NCBI GenBank assembly: GCA_047967505.1
Contig: CM106541.1
Direction: 5' to 3' (one strand)
DNA from: Dipteris shenzhenensis
Taxonomy: Eukaryota > Polypodiophyta > Polypodiopsida > Gleicheniales
DNA length: 64,000 nt
The notes below the pieces were generated by a model. That model was given only the letters and a program-made list of their open reading frames with translations. It had not been told where the DNA came from and searched no databases. Shown piece after piece: positions 34,520 through 44,935 of this stretch (positions are counted from its first letter, which is position 1; every line of letters starts with the position of its first letter). The translations under genes and the position numbers were made by a program.

Positions 34520-36682
34520 GATTATGGGCTGGTTGTTCCCGTGAGATCTATGTGTGAGGTAGTGACCTCAAAAGATGTGGCTCATGTGAAGCTGAGCAAG
34601 ACTCATGATACAAGTGTGATGGCTAATAGCCAGTGGAGTTGTGTGATGTCTTGGCAGGATAAGCTATAGGATCCTGGAGGCTTAGTGAGGATGTGGGTAT
34701 ATGGAAGGAGCTGGTGGCTACATCAATTTGGTGTGTTGTTGATTCCTTTTGATCCAGGGGGATGGTGGATTATGCATATCTGGCAGTGGAGGGTTCAGAG
34801 CTGTCCTTTTGATCCGGGAAGAGAAAAGCAGAGGCATAGAGTACAAGCTTGCTTTGTTTTTGATCCAGGTGGTTCGTTGATTTTTTTCTTTTAGCTGCTG
34901 GACATGAATGTCACAGCAGAAGAGTGGGGTTGCTAGAGATGTGTGGAATATGTTTTCCGCTTGTTGCATGCTGATGGCTAGGTGCATAGCTATGTACATA
35001 GCTAGTTGGTGGTGGCTTTGAGTTATGGACACCCTCATAAAGGACTCTACATTGATGTATATATTTTCTTGAGATGGTAGATACTTCTACGGGAACTTTT
35101 GGGAAATGATGAAGTGCAGTGTGGGTGCACCAGACAATCGAGAGCATGGTATCCAGAGTGTGTGAGTGTTGATTGTGGTTGTTTTGTAAACCCATTGAGT
35201 CCGGATTGTGTTCATCATATGTGGATGGTCGGTGGGCAATTAGATGCTAAGCGCTTGTGGCATGCATTGGTGTGCCTAAGGTTGGAATGTGGGTAGAGGC
35301 CTTGGTCTAAGTTTTGTGGGAATCCTTGGGAGTGGTAAAAAGGCAGCATGAAGTGGCTAATTAAGGTGACATGGCTTATATCAAGGAAGGCAAGCCATGC
35401 ATGCCATGTGCTACGTGATGGAAGAAGAGTTTTCTAGATGGTGAGTTGGAGTTACGTGGGGAAGGTGGTTGGAGAATGATTCGGAAGGGTGCGCACGTCG
35501 CTACTGTGTGGGCTAGGAGGATCTTAGAAGAAGGGGAAGGAGTTCACATGAGCAAAGGTTCTGCTGGAGAGGTCGACGGTGGCCAGTGTGGAGGGCTTCA
35601 CGGTCTTGGGTGATGGGATCGTGACAGCGGGTGGAGGACATATACGAGGGAGACAAAGAGACCACGAGAGCTCTGAGGGAATCGTGGGCTCACAGAGAAT
35701 GAGTAGGTGAGCTTTGAGGCAACAAGGAGACGAGATGATGGGCAGGGGAAGCTTCTTGTGAAGGGAGGGGCTTGGAGAGTGGGTTGGCGTTGCTACGACA
35801 GGCTTGGAGGTCCGTCGGAGGGGCTGTTCTCTGGGGAGCTTGGTTGGAGAGGATAGAGAAGCTGCTGGAGTTTGGAAGGAGGAGCATGCGAGCTTAGAAG
35901 AAGCGAGGGGGTCATTTGTTCTGCGAGCTGAGGGTGGTGGGGAATTGCTTGGAGGTTCCAAAGGCTTGGGGGGCGACATGGAGAGCTTGCTGACGGTGGG
36001 TGCAACAGTGAGCTGGAGAAGGGATCATAGGCTCATAGCACATGAGGAGGTGAGCTCAGAGGCAACGAGGAGATAGCAGTGGTGATACGTGAGCTCAGGG
36101 ACGGGGAACTTCGGGTGGTGTGTGGATCTTGATTGCGGGTGGAAGCACCTTGGAAGAGGGAGAGCATATATCATGAGGAGAAGATAAACTGTGTGATGGT
36201 GTTGCTTTCCAGCGGGCTATTGCTTTACTCGGAGCCTGGGAGGAGGGGGTGTGTGTTCAGAGAGCAGCTTGGAGAAGCTGCAATGCTCAGATCGCATGCA
36301 AGAGGCGGAAGCTCTGTGATGCAAGGGAGAAAGCCATAAAGCTAGGATCATCATGAAAGTAGAGACTTGACTATGGCGTTCCTAAGTAGTAGGCTGAGAG
36401 TGTCCCGATCGATGGCATGGGTGTTCAGTGGAGAGGTTGTGTGGCTACTTTAATCTCCCTTACAAAATGGACGTTTTGGTATTAGCTGAGGCTAATGTGT
36501 GGGGAGCTCTTGTCTGGCCGTGGGTGTCACTACTATATAAGGTGGGTATAGAGTGAGCAGGAGAATAGCTATGAGGTAGCTATTGTAGCTTGAAGGCAGA
36601 GATGAGCAAAGAATGGTGGGTTACATCATTTCTAGTGCTTGTTGATGATCTTGGGGAAGATATAATAAGATTTTTGACCGTG
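34520..36682. other. Stretch flanking the chromovirus, no identified gene
   Basis: Bases 34520-34670 hold a 50-codon open frame of unknown nature. At 34745-34870 the word TTTTGATCC(A/G)GG recurs three times. Bases 35520-36340 are purine-rich; a 151-codon Pro/Ser-rich minus-strand frame there is probably a composition artefact. A repeated block of about 60 bases occurs at 35682-35740 and 36025-36083. CTATATAAGG near 36533 looks like a TATA box of an LTR-like sequence. None of this gives a gene call. Confidence 0.35.
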
Positions 36683-36687
36683 GTCAC

Positions 36688-37195
36688 TGTTATGCTCTAG
36701 CCGAGATAGCATGACCTCGGAAAGATCGGTGGGCAATTTCTCTTAGATGATCGACTTTTGTATTTTATGTGCGTAAATAAAATGGTCAAGGGAAGTAACT
36801 GCCAAGGTCCTAGGTGAGGGTGTATTGGCATCGACTAGGTGGTTCTGAGTGCTAAGGCCTAGGTGCACCTAAATGTGTAATAATGCCAAGGGGCAAATGT
36901 TTTAATTGTGCCCCAAGAGAGGGGTAAATGGTGTACCAAGCTAAAGGTCTAGAATGATGACATGTGGCAGAGGGAACCATCTAGGGAACTGAGGGCTTGT
37001 GGATAAGCATGAAGGAAATAAAGTTACGTATCTTTTGAGAGCATGCCATCCATGAGATAGGCTGGGAGGAAATACGGATGCCTACGCCTGTGACTATGTT
37101 TTTACCCGTGATCGACGAAACAAAAGAGAGATGTGTGAATCTGGCTTGCCTGTGATTGACGAGAAAAACAGATGGATTAGTTAGAGTTCGTGTCA
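36688..37195 (+). repeat. Chromovirus 5' LTR (508 bp)
   Basis: TGTTATGCTCTAGCC ... GAGTTCGTGTCA. It pairs with the 3' LTR at 43008-43518. GCGTAAATAAAATGG near 36771 contains AATAAA, a possible polyadenylation signal. No strong TATA box is obvious. Confidence 0.95.
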
Positions 37196-37197
37196 TT

Positions 37198-37209
37198 TGG
37201 TATCAGAGC
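37198..37209 (+). promoter_or_regulatory. Chromovirus primer binding site
   Basis: TGGTATCAGAGC two bases after the 5' LTR end, complementary to the 3' end of initiator Met tRNA. Confidence 0.9.
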
Positions 37210-38311
37210 GGCTAATGAGAGAAGGGAGCGCGGGATTTGTGACGATACACAAGAGCAGTCGCATCGAGTCCTTCTTGCCACGGATTGCTTTCGCTTGCCG
37301 CTGGCAAAGGATTTGGAGCCAGGGAATGGTGGCGCATGAGGCTGATGACGAGCAGCAAGAGCGCACGGACGGCTGAATTCGCCAGGCAATGAGATGGGTG
37401 ACAGACGGTATTGTCGAAGGCACGTCAGGGGGTGTTTGTGAACAAAGGGCTCATGAGAGACGTGATGGCGACTCCAGGGGCTCGTGGCCTCCATGCGACG
37501 GGGTAGACCTGAGAGGCACCTGGTGGATGATATGAGGTGCTCTGAGAAGCTGTAGGCATTGATCGTATTTGATGAAGGCACAGATTACCTTCATGCAGGC
37601 GCACGTCTGACGAAACAGAATAAGAGTTAACTATTTCGGAAGGGGCTAGCAGAAAAATTACTGGAAGAAGGTCGCCGTCCCCTTCGCCATTTCCTAAACA
37701 TTCTGCACAGGGAAGTTGACGACGCGCCTCACGTGCAAGTGCTGGTGTGGCAGACCTTTGGTTAGTGTAACCCTGGTGTAGCTAACTGCAGATAATTCAT
37801 CTGGTACCAACCTGTTCACCAAACCAGAGCCAGTTGGTCCAGTTAGTGTAACCAGACAGTTATCCATCCAATTACTGTGAAAAAAAAAAAAGAGAAAAAA
37901 AAAGGAGAGTTTTTTGGCCACCAGTTTCCACTTATCTGCTGTCAGTTAATTTCCTGTCAGAAAAACAGAGTTTTGCAGCAACATAGAGAAAAAGGGTGTC
38001 AGATGCATTTGAATGCCATTTGCAATAACCAGAAAAGGGACAGCTGTTTGAGGTTTTGAACGTCATCACCGTTGAAGAAGACCAGGCTGATTCCAAAAGA
38101 GTGGGACTACGTCTAAGAAAGAAGGGCGTACGAACTCGAATTACGTGGAGCTTCCAGGGAGCAGTTTTCTTTTCTCTTCTATACAAATTTTCAATTTGCA
38201 GTTTATTATTCCTGTACAGCAAAAGGGGAATTCAAAGTGTGATATACTTTTGGGGTTTTGACATACGGAAAGAAGTTGAAAAAAAAATTAAAAATTTTCC
38301 CTTTTGAAAGA
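37210..38311 (+). other. Chromovirus untranslated leader
   Basis: About 1.1 kb between primer site and Gag start. Short frames on both strands have no motif. An A-rich stretch lies at 37876-37905. Packaging signals cannot be defined by eye. Confidence 0.6.
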
Positions 38312-39560
38312 ATGGAGGCAGAGGGACAAGATTCCAGGGTAAATCCTGGTGAATCTAGAGCGCAATCTATGCAAGAAGTGTCCCATCACACAACACCTAC
38401 TCTGGTGGGTAGGATTTTTGTATTAGAAGATGCTTTATAGCAGATCATGAACCAACAGCTTCAAGTGAACGCTGGTCAAAATGAAATGAGGGAGATGGTG
38501 CAAGCCTTGTCGGCTAGACCATCTAGAAATGAAAAGGGCAAAGCTCCAGCAGAGCTAGAGCCCAGTATACACACTCATCAGAGCGTGCGAAGGTCAAGGT
38601 ACCTAATATTGCCAACTATAGACCGGAGAAGTACGCTGGTCGGATGACCGAGCGCAGTTCTGATGTGATCGAGGTTTGGTTACACAAGTGGGAAGAAGCC
38701 TTCGCCATTTGTGAAATCAGATCTGATCTAAAGAAAATCTGCGAGACCACTCACCTGTTTATTGAGGCAGCGGATAGATGGTGGATAAAGCAACAGAAAG
38801 ATCAAGTTGCCCCTACCACCTGGGAAGGGTTTAAGACTGAATTTAAGAAATACTTTCTTCCATCTGACGAAGAGTCCCGAGCTTGGGATGCTTATAGAAA
38901 CCTTCGCCAGAGGAATTTGTCGGTGGCAGAGTACACTGACAAATTCAGGGAATGTGTTATGAAGATAACAGACCCTCTCCCTATGTTAGTTTAGTTAAAA
39001 GACTATATCTATGGACTGAATGACAAGATTAAAATGGAAGTTCGGGCTAACTATGTGACTACATTAGATGAATCTATTACAGTAGCCCTGAACTATGAGG
39101 ATGCCAGAGGCAGACCTAGTGGGTTTGTGTAGGCAGGGACTCAGCATGAGTACCCGAGAAAAGGGGGATTTCAGAGGAAATGGACTTTAAAGACAAGTGT
39201 CTCGCAGCCAAGCGGCCAAACCAAGCAGGTGAAGCCGGTTGAGGGACAAGCAAAGACAAGTACCACCGTTGGGGTGAAAAGAAAAGTAACTCCACTGGCA
39301 GCCCGGGCTTGGTCAAAGTCCTCGTTGATCCCTGAGCAAAAAGAGAAAGCTAGAAAAGAAGGATTGTGCTTCGGCTGCCTTCAGCGACATCAGTGGAAAG
39401 ATTGTCCACTGAACAAAGACTGTCGCACGGCCAATATGATAATATTTGAATGCGACGCGGAAATGCAGGAGAGTCCCAATGCGGAACATATGCAGATGCA
39501 ATTGGCGGGACCTTCTCAGAGGTTAGTACCTGTGTTGTTAAGTGTGTTTGTTACTAAGTT
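38312..39560 (+). pseudogene. Chromovirus Gag
   Basis: Structural protein of the element. It starts MEAEGQDSRVNPGESRAQ at 38312, the first Met of the open frame. A frameshift lies near 38600. The Gag core follows at 38644-39100, with VWLHKWEEAFAICEI, WEGFKTEFKKYFLP, AYRNLRQRNLSVAEYTDKF and DYIYGLNDKIKMEV, the typical retrotransposon Gag order. The zinc knuckle CFGCLQRHQWKDC lies at 39367-39407. In-frame TAG codons at 38438, 38992 and 39130 each fall where Gln would fit (EDAL/QIM, MLV/LKD, GFV/AGT). The nucleocapsid is fused in frame to the protease region. Confidence 0.9.
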
Positions 39561-41660
39561 AGTAAGCGGTGCACCTGATAACATTCTTTCAAAGCCCGCA
39601 GCAACGGGGTATATGGTTTTCGATGAGCCCGAGTTGATTAAAATGAAAGGACAAGTAGCCAATCATGATGTGATTGTGTTGTTTGACTCAGCGTCAACGC
39701 ACAATGTAATCAACTCGAAGCTTATTAAGAGGCTCAAGTTGAAAACTAGTCCGTGTGACTATGCTTATACGGTCAGGATGGCGGACGGAAGTTCAACTAA
39801 AGTATGGGACCAAAGGGTTATCCAGTTGGAACTTCGAATTCAGGACTATGTTGAGAAGCTGGACTTTGAATTGACCAGGCTTGCTCACGCAGATATAGCC
39901 CTAGGCATGGCTTGGCATTTTTGGAAAAATCTAGCCATTGATTGGAAAAAGCATATTTACTAGTTCAAGATGAACGGGGTAGAATATGTTTTGCGAGGTG
40001 AGAAGGATTTACCTCGAGGACCGTTGATTTCAGCCATGGAAAGAGTTTCTGTGTCTGTGTATAGCATCGGTAGAGTCACAGAAACTCTGAAAGAGTTTCT
40101 GTGTCTGTGTATAGCATCGGTAGAGTCGATTGATGATGCATCGACTAGCACTGAGGCTACCCAAGAAGGGAAAATGGCTGAGTTGGCTAAAGAAATATCG
40201 GAGAAGTTCTCTGATTGTTTTAGGGATGAGTTACCTTATGGGTTACCTACAGAGCGGAATGTTCAACATAAAATTGAGCTTATCCCGGGGGCAAAACCTG
40301 TAAATAGACCTCCCTATAGATTAAGCTTTACAGAAGGAGTTGAGGTGCGAAGACAACTGGAAGAATACCTCAAGCTGGGGCAGATTCAACCCAGTTTTTC
40401 ACTTTTTGCTTCGCCAGTGATATTAAAGAGGAAGAAAGATGATACTTTTCGCCTCTGTATAGATTACAGAGCATTGAATAATATCACTGTTAAGCATAGG
40501 TATCCGATGGCTCGGATCGATGATTTGCTAGACGCATTACATGGGGCCGTAATTTTCAGCAAAATAGATCTTAAGTGTGGCTACCATCAGATCCGTATTA
40601 GAGCCGAGGATGTGCATAAAACCGCTTTTAGAAGCAGGTTTGGTCATTATGAGTTTTTGGTAATGCCCTTTGGACTTACCAATGCTCCAGCTACATTCGT
40701 CATGCTTATGAACGATTTACTACGTCCGTATATCGGAAAGTTTGTAGTACATTTTATTGATGATATTCTGCTATTCAGTAAAAGTATTACTGAGCATCAT
40801 GAATACTTAAGAATAGTGTTCAGTACTTTGAGGAAAGCCAGTCTTTATGTAAATAAAAAGAAAACTATACTGTGTATGGTTAGACTTGAATACTTAGGAT
40901 TCATAATTACTCCAGAGGGGGTAGAAATGGATCCAAAGAAAGTGGCTGCGATACTGACTTGGCCAATCCCTCTGACCGCTTTGCGATCATTCTTGGGATT
41001 TGTCCAATTTTATCGAAGGCATATCAAAGAATATTCCGAAATAGTATCGCCATTGACTGATATGACCTCACATAAAGTACCTTTTATATGGGGACAGAAT
41101 CAATAGGAAAGTTTTAACACCATAAAACAAGCTGTGGTCACAGGACCGGTGTTAAAAATAGTTGATCCCCAGAAACCGTTGTTTCTTGAAACCGATGCAA
41201 GTGGCATTGCGGTAGGAGCAGTTCTCCTCCAAGAGGGAAGGCCAATAGCCTTTGAAAGCAAGAAGCTTTCTCCCTCTCAAAGGAATTGGCCAACTCATGA
41301 ATTAGAGTTGTATGTTGTTGTCCATGCTTTGAAAACGTGGCGACATTATTTGTATGGATCAGAGTTTTATGTGGATGTTGATCATGATACTCTGAAACAT
41401 TTTTGTAAACAACCTGACTTGAGAGGCCGCCAAGCTAGGTGGGTAGAACTCATGCAGGAGTTTAATTTGACGATTCGGTACCGAAGAGGAAAAGATAATA
41501 AAGTTGCTGATGCATTGTCACGCATTATGCATAACATGAGTTTCACGGTGTTAGAGAGTGCTCTAATGGCCGAGATTAGAAAAACTCAAAAGGTGGACGA
41601 GTTTGTCCAGAGTCCCTGGCATCCAAAAAAGGCGAAACTTATGCAAGATATGCCATAAGG
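39561..41660 (+). pseudogene. Chromovirus protease, RT and RNase H
   Basis: Aspartic protease: VIVLFDSASTHNVINSKLIK, active Asp at 39685. Reverse transcriptase: KIELIPGAKPVNRPPYR (40273), LCIDYRALNNITVKHRYP (40453), KIDLKCGYHQIRI (40561), FRSRFGHYEFLVMPFGLTNA (40627) and catalytic FIDDILLFS (40752). The Tyr of YxDD is Phe here, a variant common in this group. Connection and RNase H: LRSFLGFVQFYRRHI, then ETDASGIAVGAVLLQ (41188), HELELYVVVHALKTWRHYL, KVADALSR (41500). TAG codons lie at 39961 and 41104 (the latter where gypsy elements usually have QESF). A 39-base direct repeat at 40039/40089 lies between protease and RT. Confidence 0.93.
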
Positions 41661-42995
41661 GATGGTATGCTGAAAAGAAATGGCAAGGTAGTAGTACCTA
41701 ATCAGAATGATCTCAGGCAGAGAGTCATTCGACAGTGCCATGATAGTCCATGTGCGGGACATCCAGGAGTCGAGAAGACATATGATCTCGTGAAGCGAGA
41801 TTTCTTTTGGCCAAAGATGAAAAAGCATATTCATGAATATGTGACACGTTGTTTTTCGTGTCAGGTAAGTAAGGCCGAGCGGGTGAAGCCACCCGGACTT
41901 TTACAGCCCTTGGAGATACCACTAAGTAAGTGGGAGAGCATTTCCATGGACTTTATTGTAGGGCTGCCTACGACACAAGATGGATATGATTCTATCCTTG
42001 TGGTGGTTGATCGTCTTACCAAGATGACTCACTTCATTTCAACTAAAGAGTTTGTTAGTGCCCCGCAAGTGGCGGATTTATTTATTAGACATATATTTCG
42101 TCTGCATGGATTACCAAAATCCATAGTGTCAGACCGAGATGTCAAATTTACCGGTCATTTTTGGACGGCGGTATTTGAGACACTAAGGACTGAGTTGGGA
42201 ATGAGTAGTGGGGATCATCCAAAAACGGATGGTCAGACAGAAAGAATCAACCAAATTTTAGAGGATATGCTTAGAGCATATGTGTCATTGAGGCAACATA
42301 CATGGGACAAGTGGTTGCCATTGTTAGAGTTTGCCTACAATGATAGAAAACATTCCTCTACAGGGTTCAGTCCGTTTGAACTGAACTATGGTTATAGACC
42401 AACGAATCCAACTATAGTTAGAATACCTTAGAAAGTGCCTAGTGCCGCGAACTTTGTGGTTCAGATGCGGGAAATGCCAGCACTTGCGAGAGCTAACATC
42501 TGCCAAGCTATGGATAGAGCTAAGGCGTATGTAGATGAAAATCGATCCGCTAGAGAATTTAAGGAAGGAGAAAAAGTTTTTCTCAGAGTTTCTTCGCACT
42601 CTAAGTCTTTGACTGCAGGAGAGTATGCTAAGCTATCACCTCGATATTGTGGGCCATGGTTAATTCTAAAAAGAATAGGCAAGGTAGCCTATAAATTAGA
42701 ATTACCACCGGGGTGTAAGGTGCACCCAGTGTTTCATGTTTTTCGTTTAAAGAAATTTTTGCATACTGGTGACTCACTAATCGAAGGTGTTGTTTTGTTT
42801 CAGGAGATAGAGGATAATGCAAGACGCAAACCAACAAGAATCCTGGACCGAGGAATAATGCAAGTGCGAAATCGGAAGATACCCACGGTGTTGGTTGCAT
42901 GGCATGGTTTACCTCTATCAGAAGCTACTTGGGAATCCGTATACCAGTTACGGAGAGTATTCCCAGATTTCATCATCGAGGACGCTGATGCTTGA
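41640..42995 (+). pseudogene. Chromovirus integrase with C-terminal chromodomain
   Basis: After a one-base shift near 41640 the frame continues with DGMLKRNGKVVVP and a zinc-binding HHCC part (HDSPCAGHPGVEKTYDLV, CFSCQVSKAERVKPPG). The catalytic core follows: DFIVGLPTTQDGYDSILVVV (41950), SDRDVKFTGHFWTAVFETL (42129) and DGQTERINQILEDMLR (42228), giving the D, D and E residues. A TAG at 42429 interrupts RIP/KVPSA. The C-terminal region has KLSPRYCGPWLILKRIGKVA and VHPVFHVFRLKKF, then a chromodomain-like end (ILDRGIMQVRNRKIPTVLVA, WHGLPLSEATWESVYQL, FPDFI). Chromodomains in such elements direct integration toward marked chromatin. Stop at 42993. Confidence 0.93.
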
Positions 42996-43007
42996 AGAGG
43001 GAAGGAA

Positions 43008-43518
43008 TGTTATGCTCCAGCCGAGATAGCATGACCTCGGAAAGATCGGTGGGCAATTTCTCTTAGATGACCGACTTTTGTAATATTTTATGTGCGTAAA
43101 TAAAATGGTCAAGGGAAGTAACTGCCAAGGTCCTAGGTGAGGGTGTATTGGCATCGACTAGGTGGTTCTGAGTGCTAAGGCCTAGGTGCACCTAAATGTG
43201 TAATAATGCCCAGGGGCAAATGTTTTAATTGTGCCCCAAGAGAGGAGTAAATGGTATACCAAGCTAAAGGTCTAGAATGATGACATGTGGCAGAGGGAAC
43301 CATCTAGGAAACTGAGGGCTTGTGGATAAGCATGAAGGAAATAAAGTTATGTATCTTTTGAGAGCATGCCATCCATGAGATAGGCTGGGAGGAAATACGG
43401 ATGCCTATGCCTGTGACTATGTTTTTACCTGTGATCGACGAAACAAAAGAGAGATGTGTGAATCTGGCTTACTTGTGATTGACGAGAAAAACAAACGGAT
43501 TAGTTAGAGTTCGTGTCA
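43008..43518 (+). repeat. Chromovirus 3' LTR (511 bp)
   Basis: TGTTATGCTCCAGCC ... GAGTTCGTGTCA, preceded by the polypurine tract GAAGAGGGAAGGAA (42994-43007). It is followed by the target duplication GTCAC and then pre-insertion sequence. Confidence 0.95.
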
Positions 43519-43523
43519 GTCAC

Positions 43524-43832
43524 TTTGTGGGTGGTTGTCTTGTGAGTTGTGGTTTTTTTAATATAAGGTGTACTTCTCAGTTGTGTCAGGAGATACATGG
43601 CATCTGATATTGCATGTAAAAGATGAAGAGTGGATTGATATGAGTTTGCCAGATCAGGAGAATATTCCTGAGGAAGTTTTTTATCTGGGATTATGTAAAG
43701 ATGAGGATTTGGAATAAAAGTACATTTTGTATGTTATTGGGTGGCTTTAATAAATGTGAACTGTGGATGTAATAGACTATAAAGGTATATGTAGCTCTAC
43801 TGTGTTTTTTGCATCTAACGTTTGGAGCTTTA
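43524..43832 (+). other. Pre-insertion DNA with a possible terminal exon
   Basis: From 43581, directly after a pyrimidine-rich ..TACTTCTCAG acceptor, a clean frame reads VSGDTWHLILHVKDEEWIDM, SLPDQENIPEEVFYLGL and CKDEDLE and ends with TAA at 43715. TTTAATAAATGTG near 43747 could be a polyadenylation signal. The sequence looks like the last exon of a host gene with 3' UTR, not a known transposon domain. I do not recognise the protein and no upstream exon was found; its relation to the exons at 31.3-32.2 kb on the same strand is unknown. Confidence 0.4.
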
Positions 43833-43987
43833 GGACACGGAGTTGAGGAGGGCTGAGTATTCTTACCATTCCGCTCGTGCTTGTTGGGTACAGCAAGGGG
43901 ATAAGATGAGCTGCCAGTTCTTTCAGGCCACAGGGCCTAGGTTAGTAGGTGCCCAGTTGCAGAGACAGAGAGACGCTAGCAACAGGG
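43833..43987 (+). pseudogene. LINE family 2 linker fragment
   Basis: About 50 residues, LRRAEYSYHSARACWVQQGD and CQFFQATGPRLVGAQLQRQR, match the basic stretch W..GD....FF that links endonuclease and RT in plant LINE ORF2 proteins. The fragment stops exactly where the Copia-1 copy 4 LTR begins (43988), so that element inserted into LINE DNA. LINE 3' sequence in the same orientation resumes at 49711. Confidence 0.55.
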
Positions 43988-44250
43988 TGACAAAATATGA
44001 AGAGGGGAGAGGAGAAGAGTGGATATGAGGAGAGAGGGCACAACTAGATAGCACACCACAAATGACTAACTGTACACTAGATTTAGTTGAAAAAATAGAA
44101 TATATACAAACCCTTTTAGGGTTAGGGTTAGGGTTAGGGGATCTAACCCTTTCCTTTATAGCACTCTATAAGGTTACTGCTATGCACATATGATCACGTG
44201 ATGGTGCTATGCACACATGATCACATGATGTTGAGCGTGAACTCTCAACA
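43988..44250 (-). repeat. Copia-1 copy 4 3' LTR (d)
   Basis: A 263-base minus-strand LTR from TGTTGAGAGTTC (44250) to ..CATATTTTGTCA (43988), preceded on the minus strand by the polypurine tract TTGAGGGAAGG. It contains a telomere-like run (CCCTAA four times, 44113-44140 on the plus strand as TTTTAGGG and TTAGGG units), a TATATATTC TATA region, and a local duplication around CACATGATCAC. It is the best preserved Copia-1 LTR. Confidence 0.9.
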
Positions 44251-44338
44251 CCTTCCCTCAAGATCAACATCATGAAGTAGGCCCTCCCTCAAGATGATGA
44301 TTTTGGGGAATCGAAGAAGGACTGAGCATTACATTCCA

Positions 44339-44935
44339 TCACACCCCTTTAATGGGAATGTCCTTCCTCTGCGTCAAACCAAGAGCTAGTCGGTGTTTCT
44401 CGAAAAGCTCTTTACCGAGTGATTTGGTAAAGATGTCTGCAACATTTTCTTTGCTATCACAATGCTGCAGTGTGATGTGACCAAGTAACACTCTTTCTTT
44501 GATGAAGTGCTCTCTGACATCAATGTGCTTTGTCCTGGAGTGATATACTGGATTTTTGGTCAATGCTTGAGCCGATTGATTATCACAGTATATTGTTGTT
44601 GGCTTTGACTCATCAAAGTAATCTGTTTCTGACAATAGTCTTCTGAGCCATATAGCCTCACATGCACCTGTAGTGAGTGCTCTATATTCTGCTTTAGTCG
44701 AAGACAAAGAAACAGTTGGTTGTTTGTTTGACAACCATGATATAGCACCTTGACCAAGGAAAAATGCATATCCCTGTGTCGATCTCTTGGTCTCATGATC
44801 TTCGGCATAGTCACTGTCATAGTATCCATGCAAGCGTGGATGACTTCCTTTGTATTCTATCCCAAACTGTCTTGTACCTCTGATGTATCTCAAGACTCTT
44901 TTGGCTGCATTCCAGTGTGCCTTTCTGAGCATATG
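44339..44935 (-). pseudogene. Copia-1 copy 4 RNase H
   Basis: Ribonuclease H domain at the end of a Ty1/copia polyprotein, still open over 197 codons. Motifs in order: HWNAAKRVLRYIRGTRQFG, GYYDSDYAEDHETKRSTQGY, ISWLSNKQPTVSLSSTKAEY, EAIWLRRLLSE, IYCDNQSAQALTKNPVYHSR, TKHIDVREHFIKERVLLG and ENVADIFTKSL. The stop is followed by the polypurine tract and 3' LTR. Upstream it joins directly to the linker after the integrase, so the RT is missing. Confidence 0.92.

Larger units (their letters stand above)
36688..43518 (+). mobile_element. Complete Ty3/gypsy chromovirus, 6.8 kb
   Basis: Full-length LTR retrotransposon: 5' LTR 36688-37195, primer site 37198, Gag and Pol 38312-42995, polypurine tract 42994-43007, 3' LTR 43008-43518. 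It is bounded by the 5-base target duplication GTCAC at 36683-36687 and 43519-43523, so both ends are original. The LTRs differ by 13 substitutions (12 of them transitions) and one 3-base indel over 508 aligned bases, indicating a fairly recent insertion. Coding capacity is lost through six in-frame TAG codons and at least two frameshifts. Confidence 0.95.

Noticed and set aside
35524-35979. 151-codon Pro/Ser-rich minus-strand ORF
   Set aside because: It lies in a purine-rich tract where overlapping frames in other registers are also open. It has no domain and reflects composition.
38312-42995. Reassigned genetic code with TAG read as Gln
   Set aside because: TAG at Gln sites is striking, but the same elements also have TGA and TAA at Arg, Trp and Gln sites plus frameshifts, and the host gene model uses a normal stop. 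Deamination explains all of these; recoding explains only part.
44113-44140. True interstitial telomere
   Set aside because: Only four short units, located at the same place in several LTRs of one family. It is an LTR element and not a telomere remnant.
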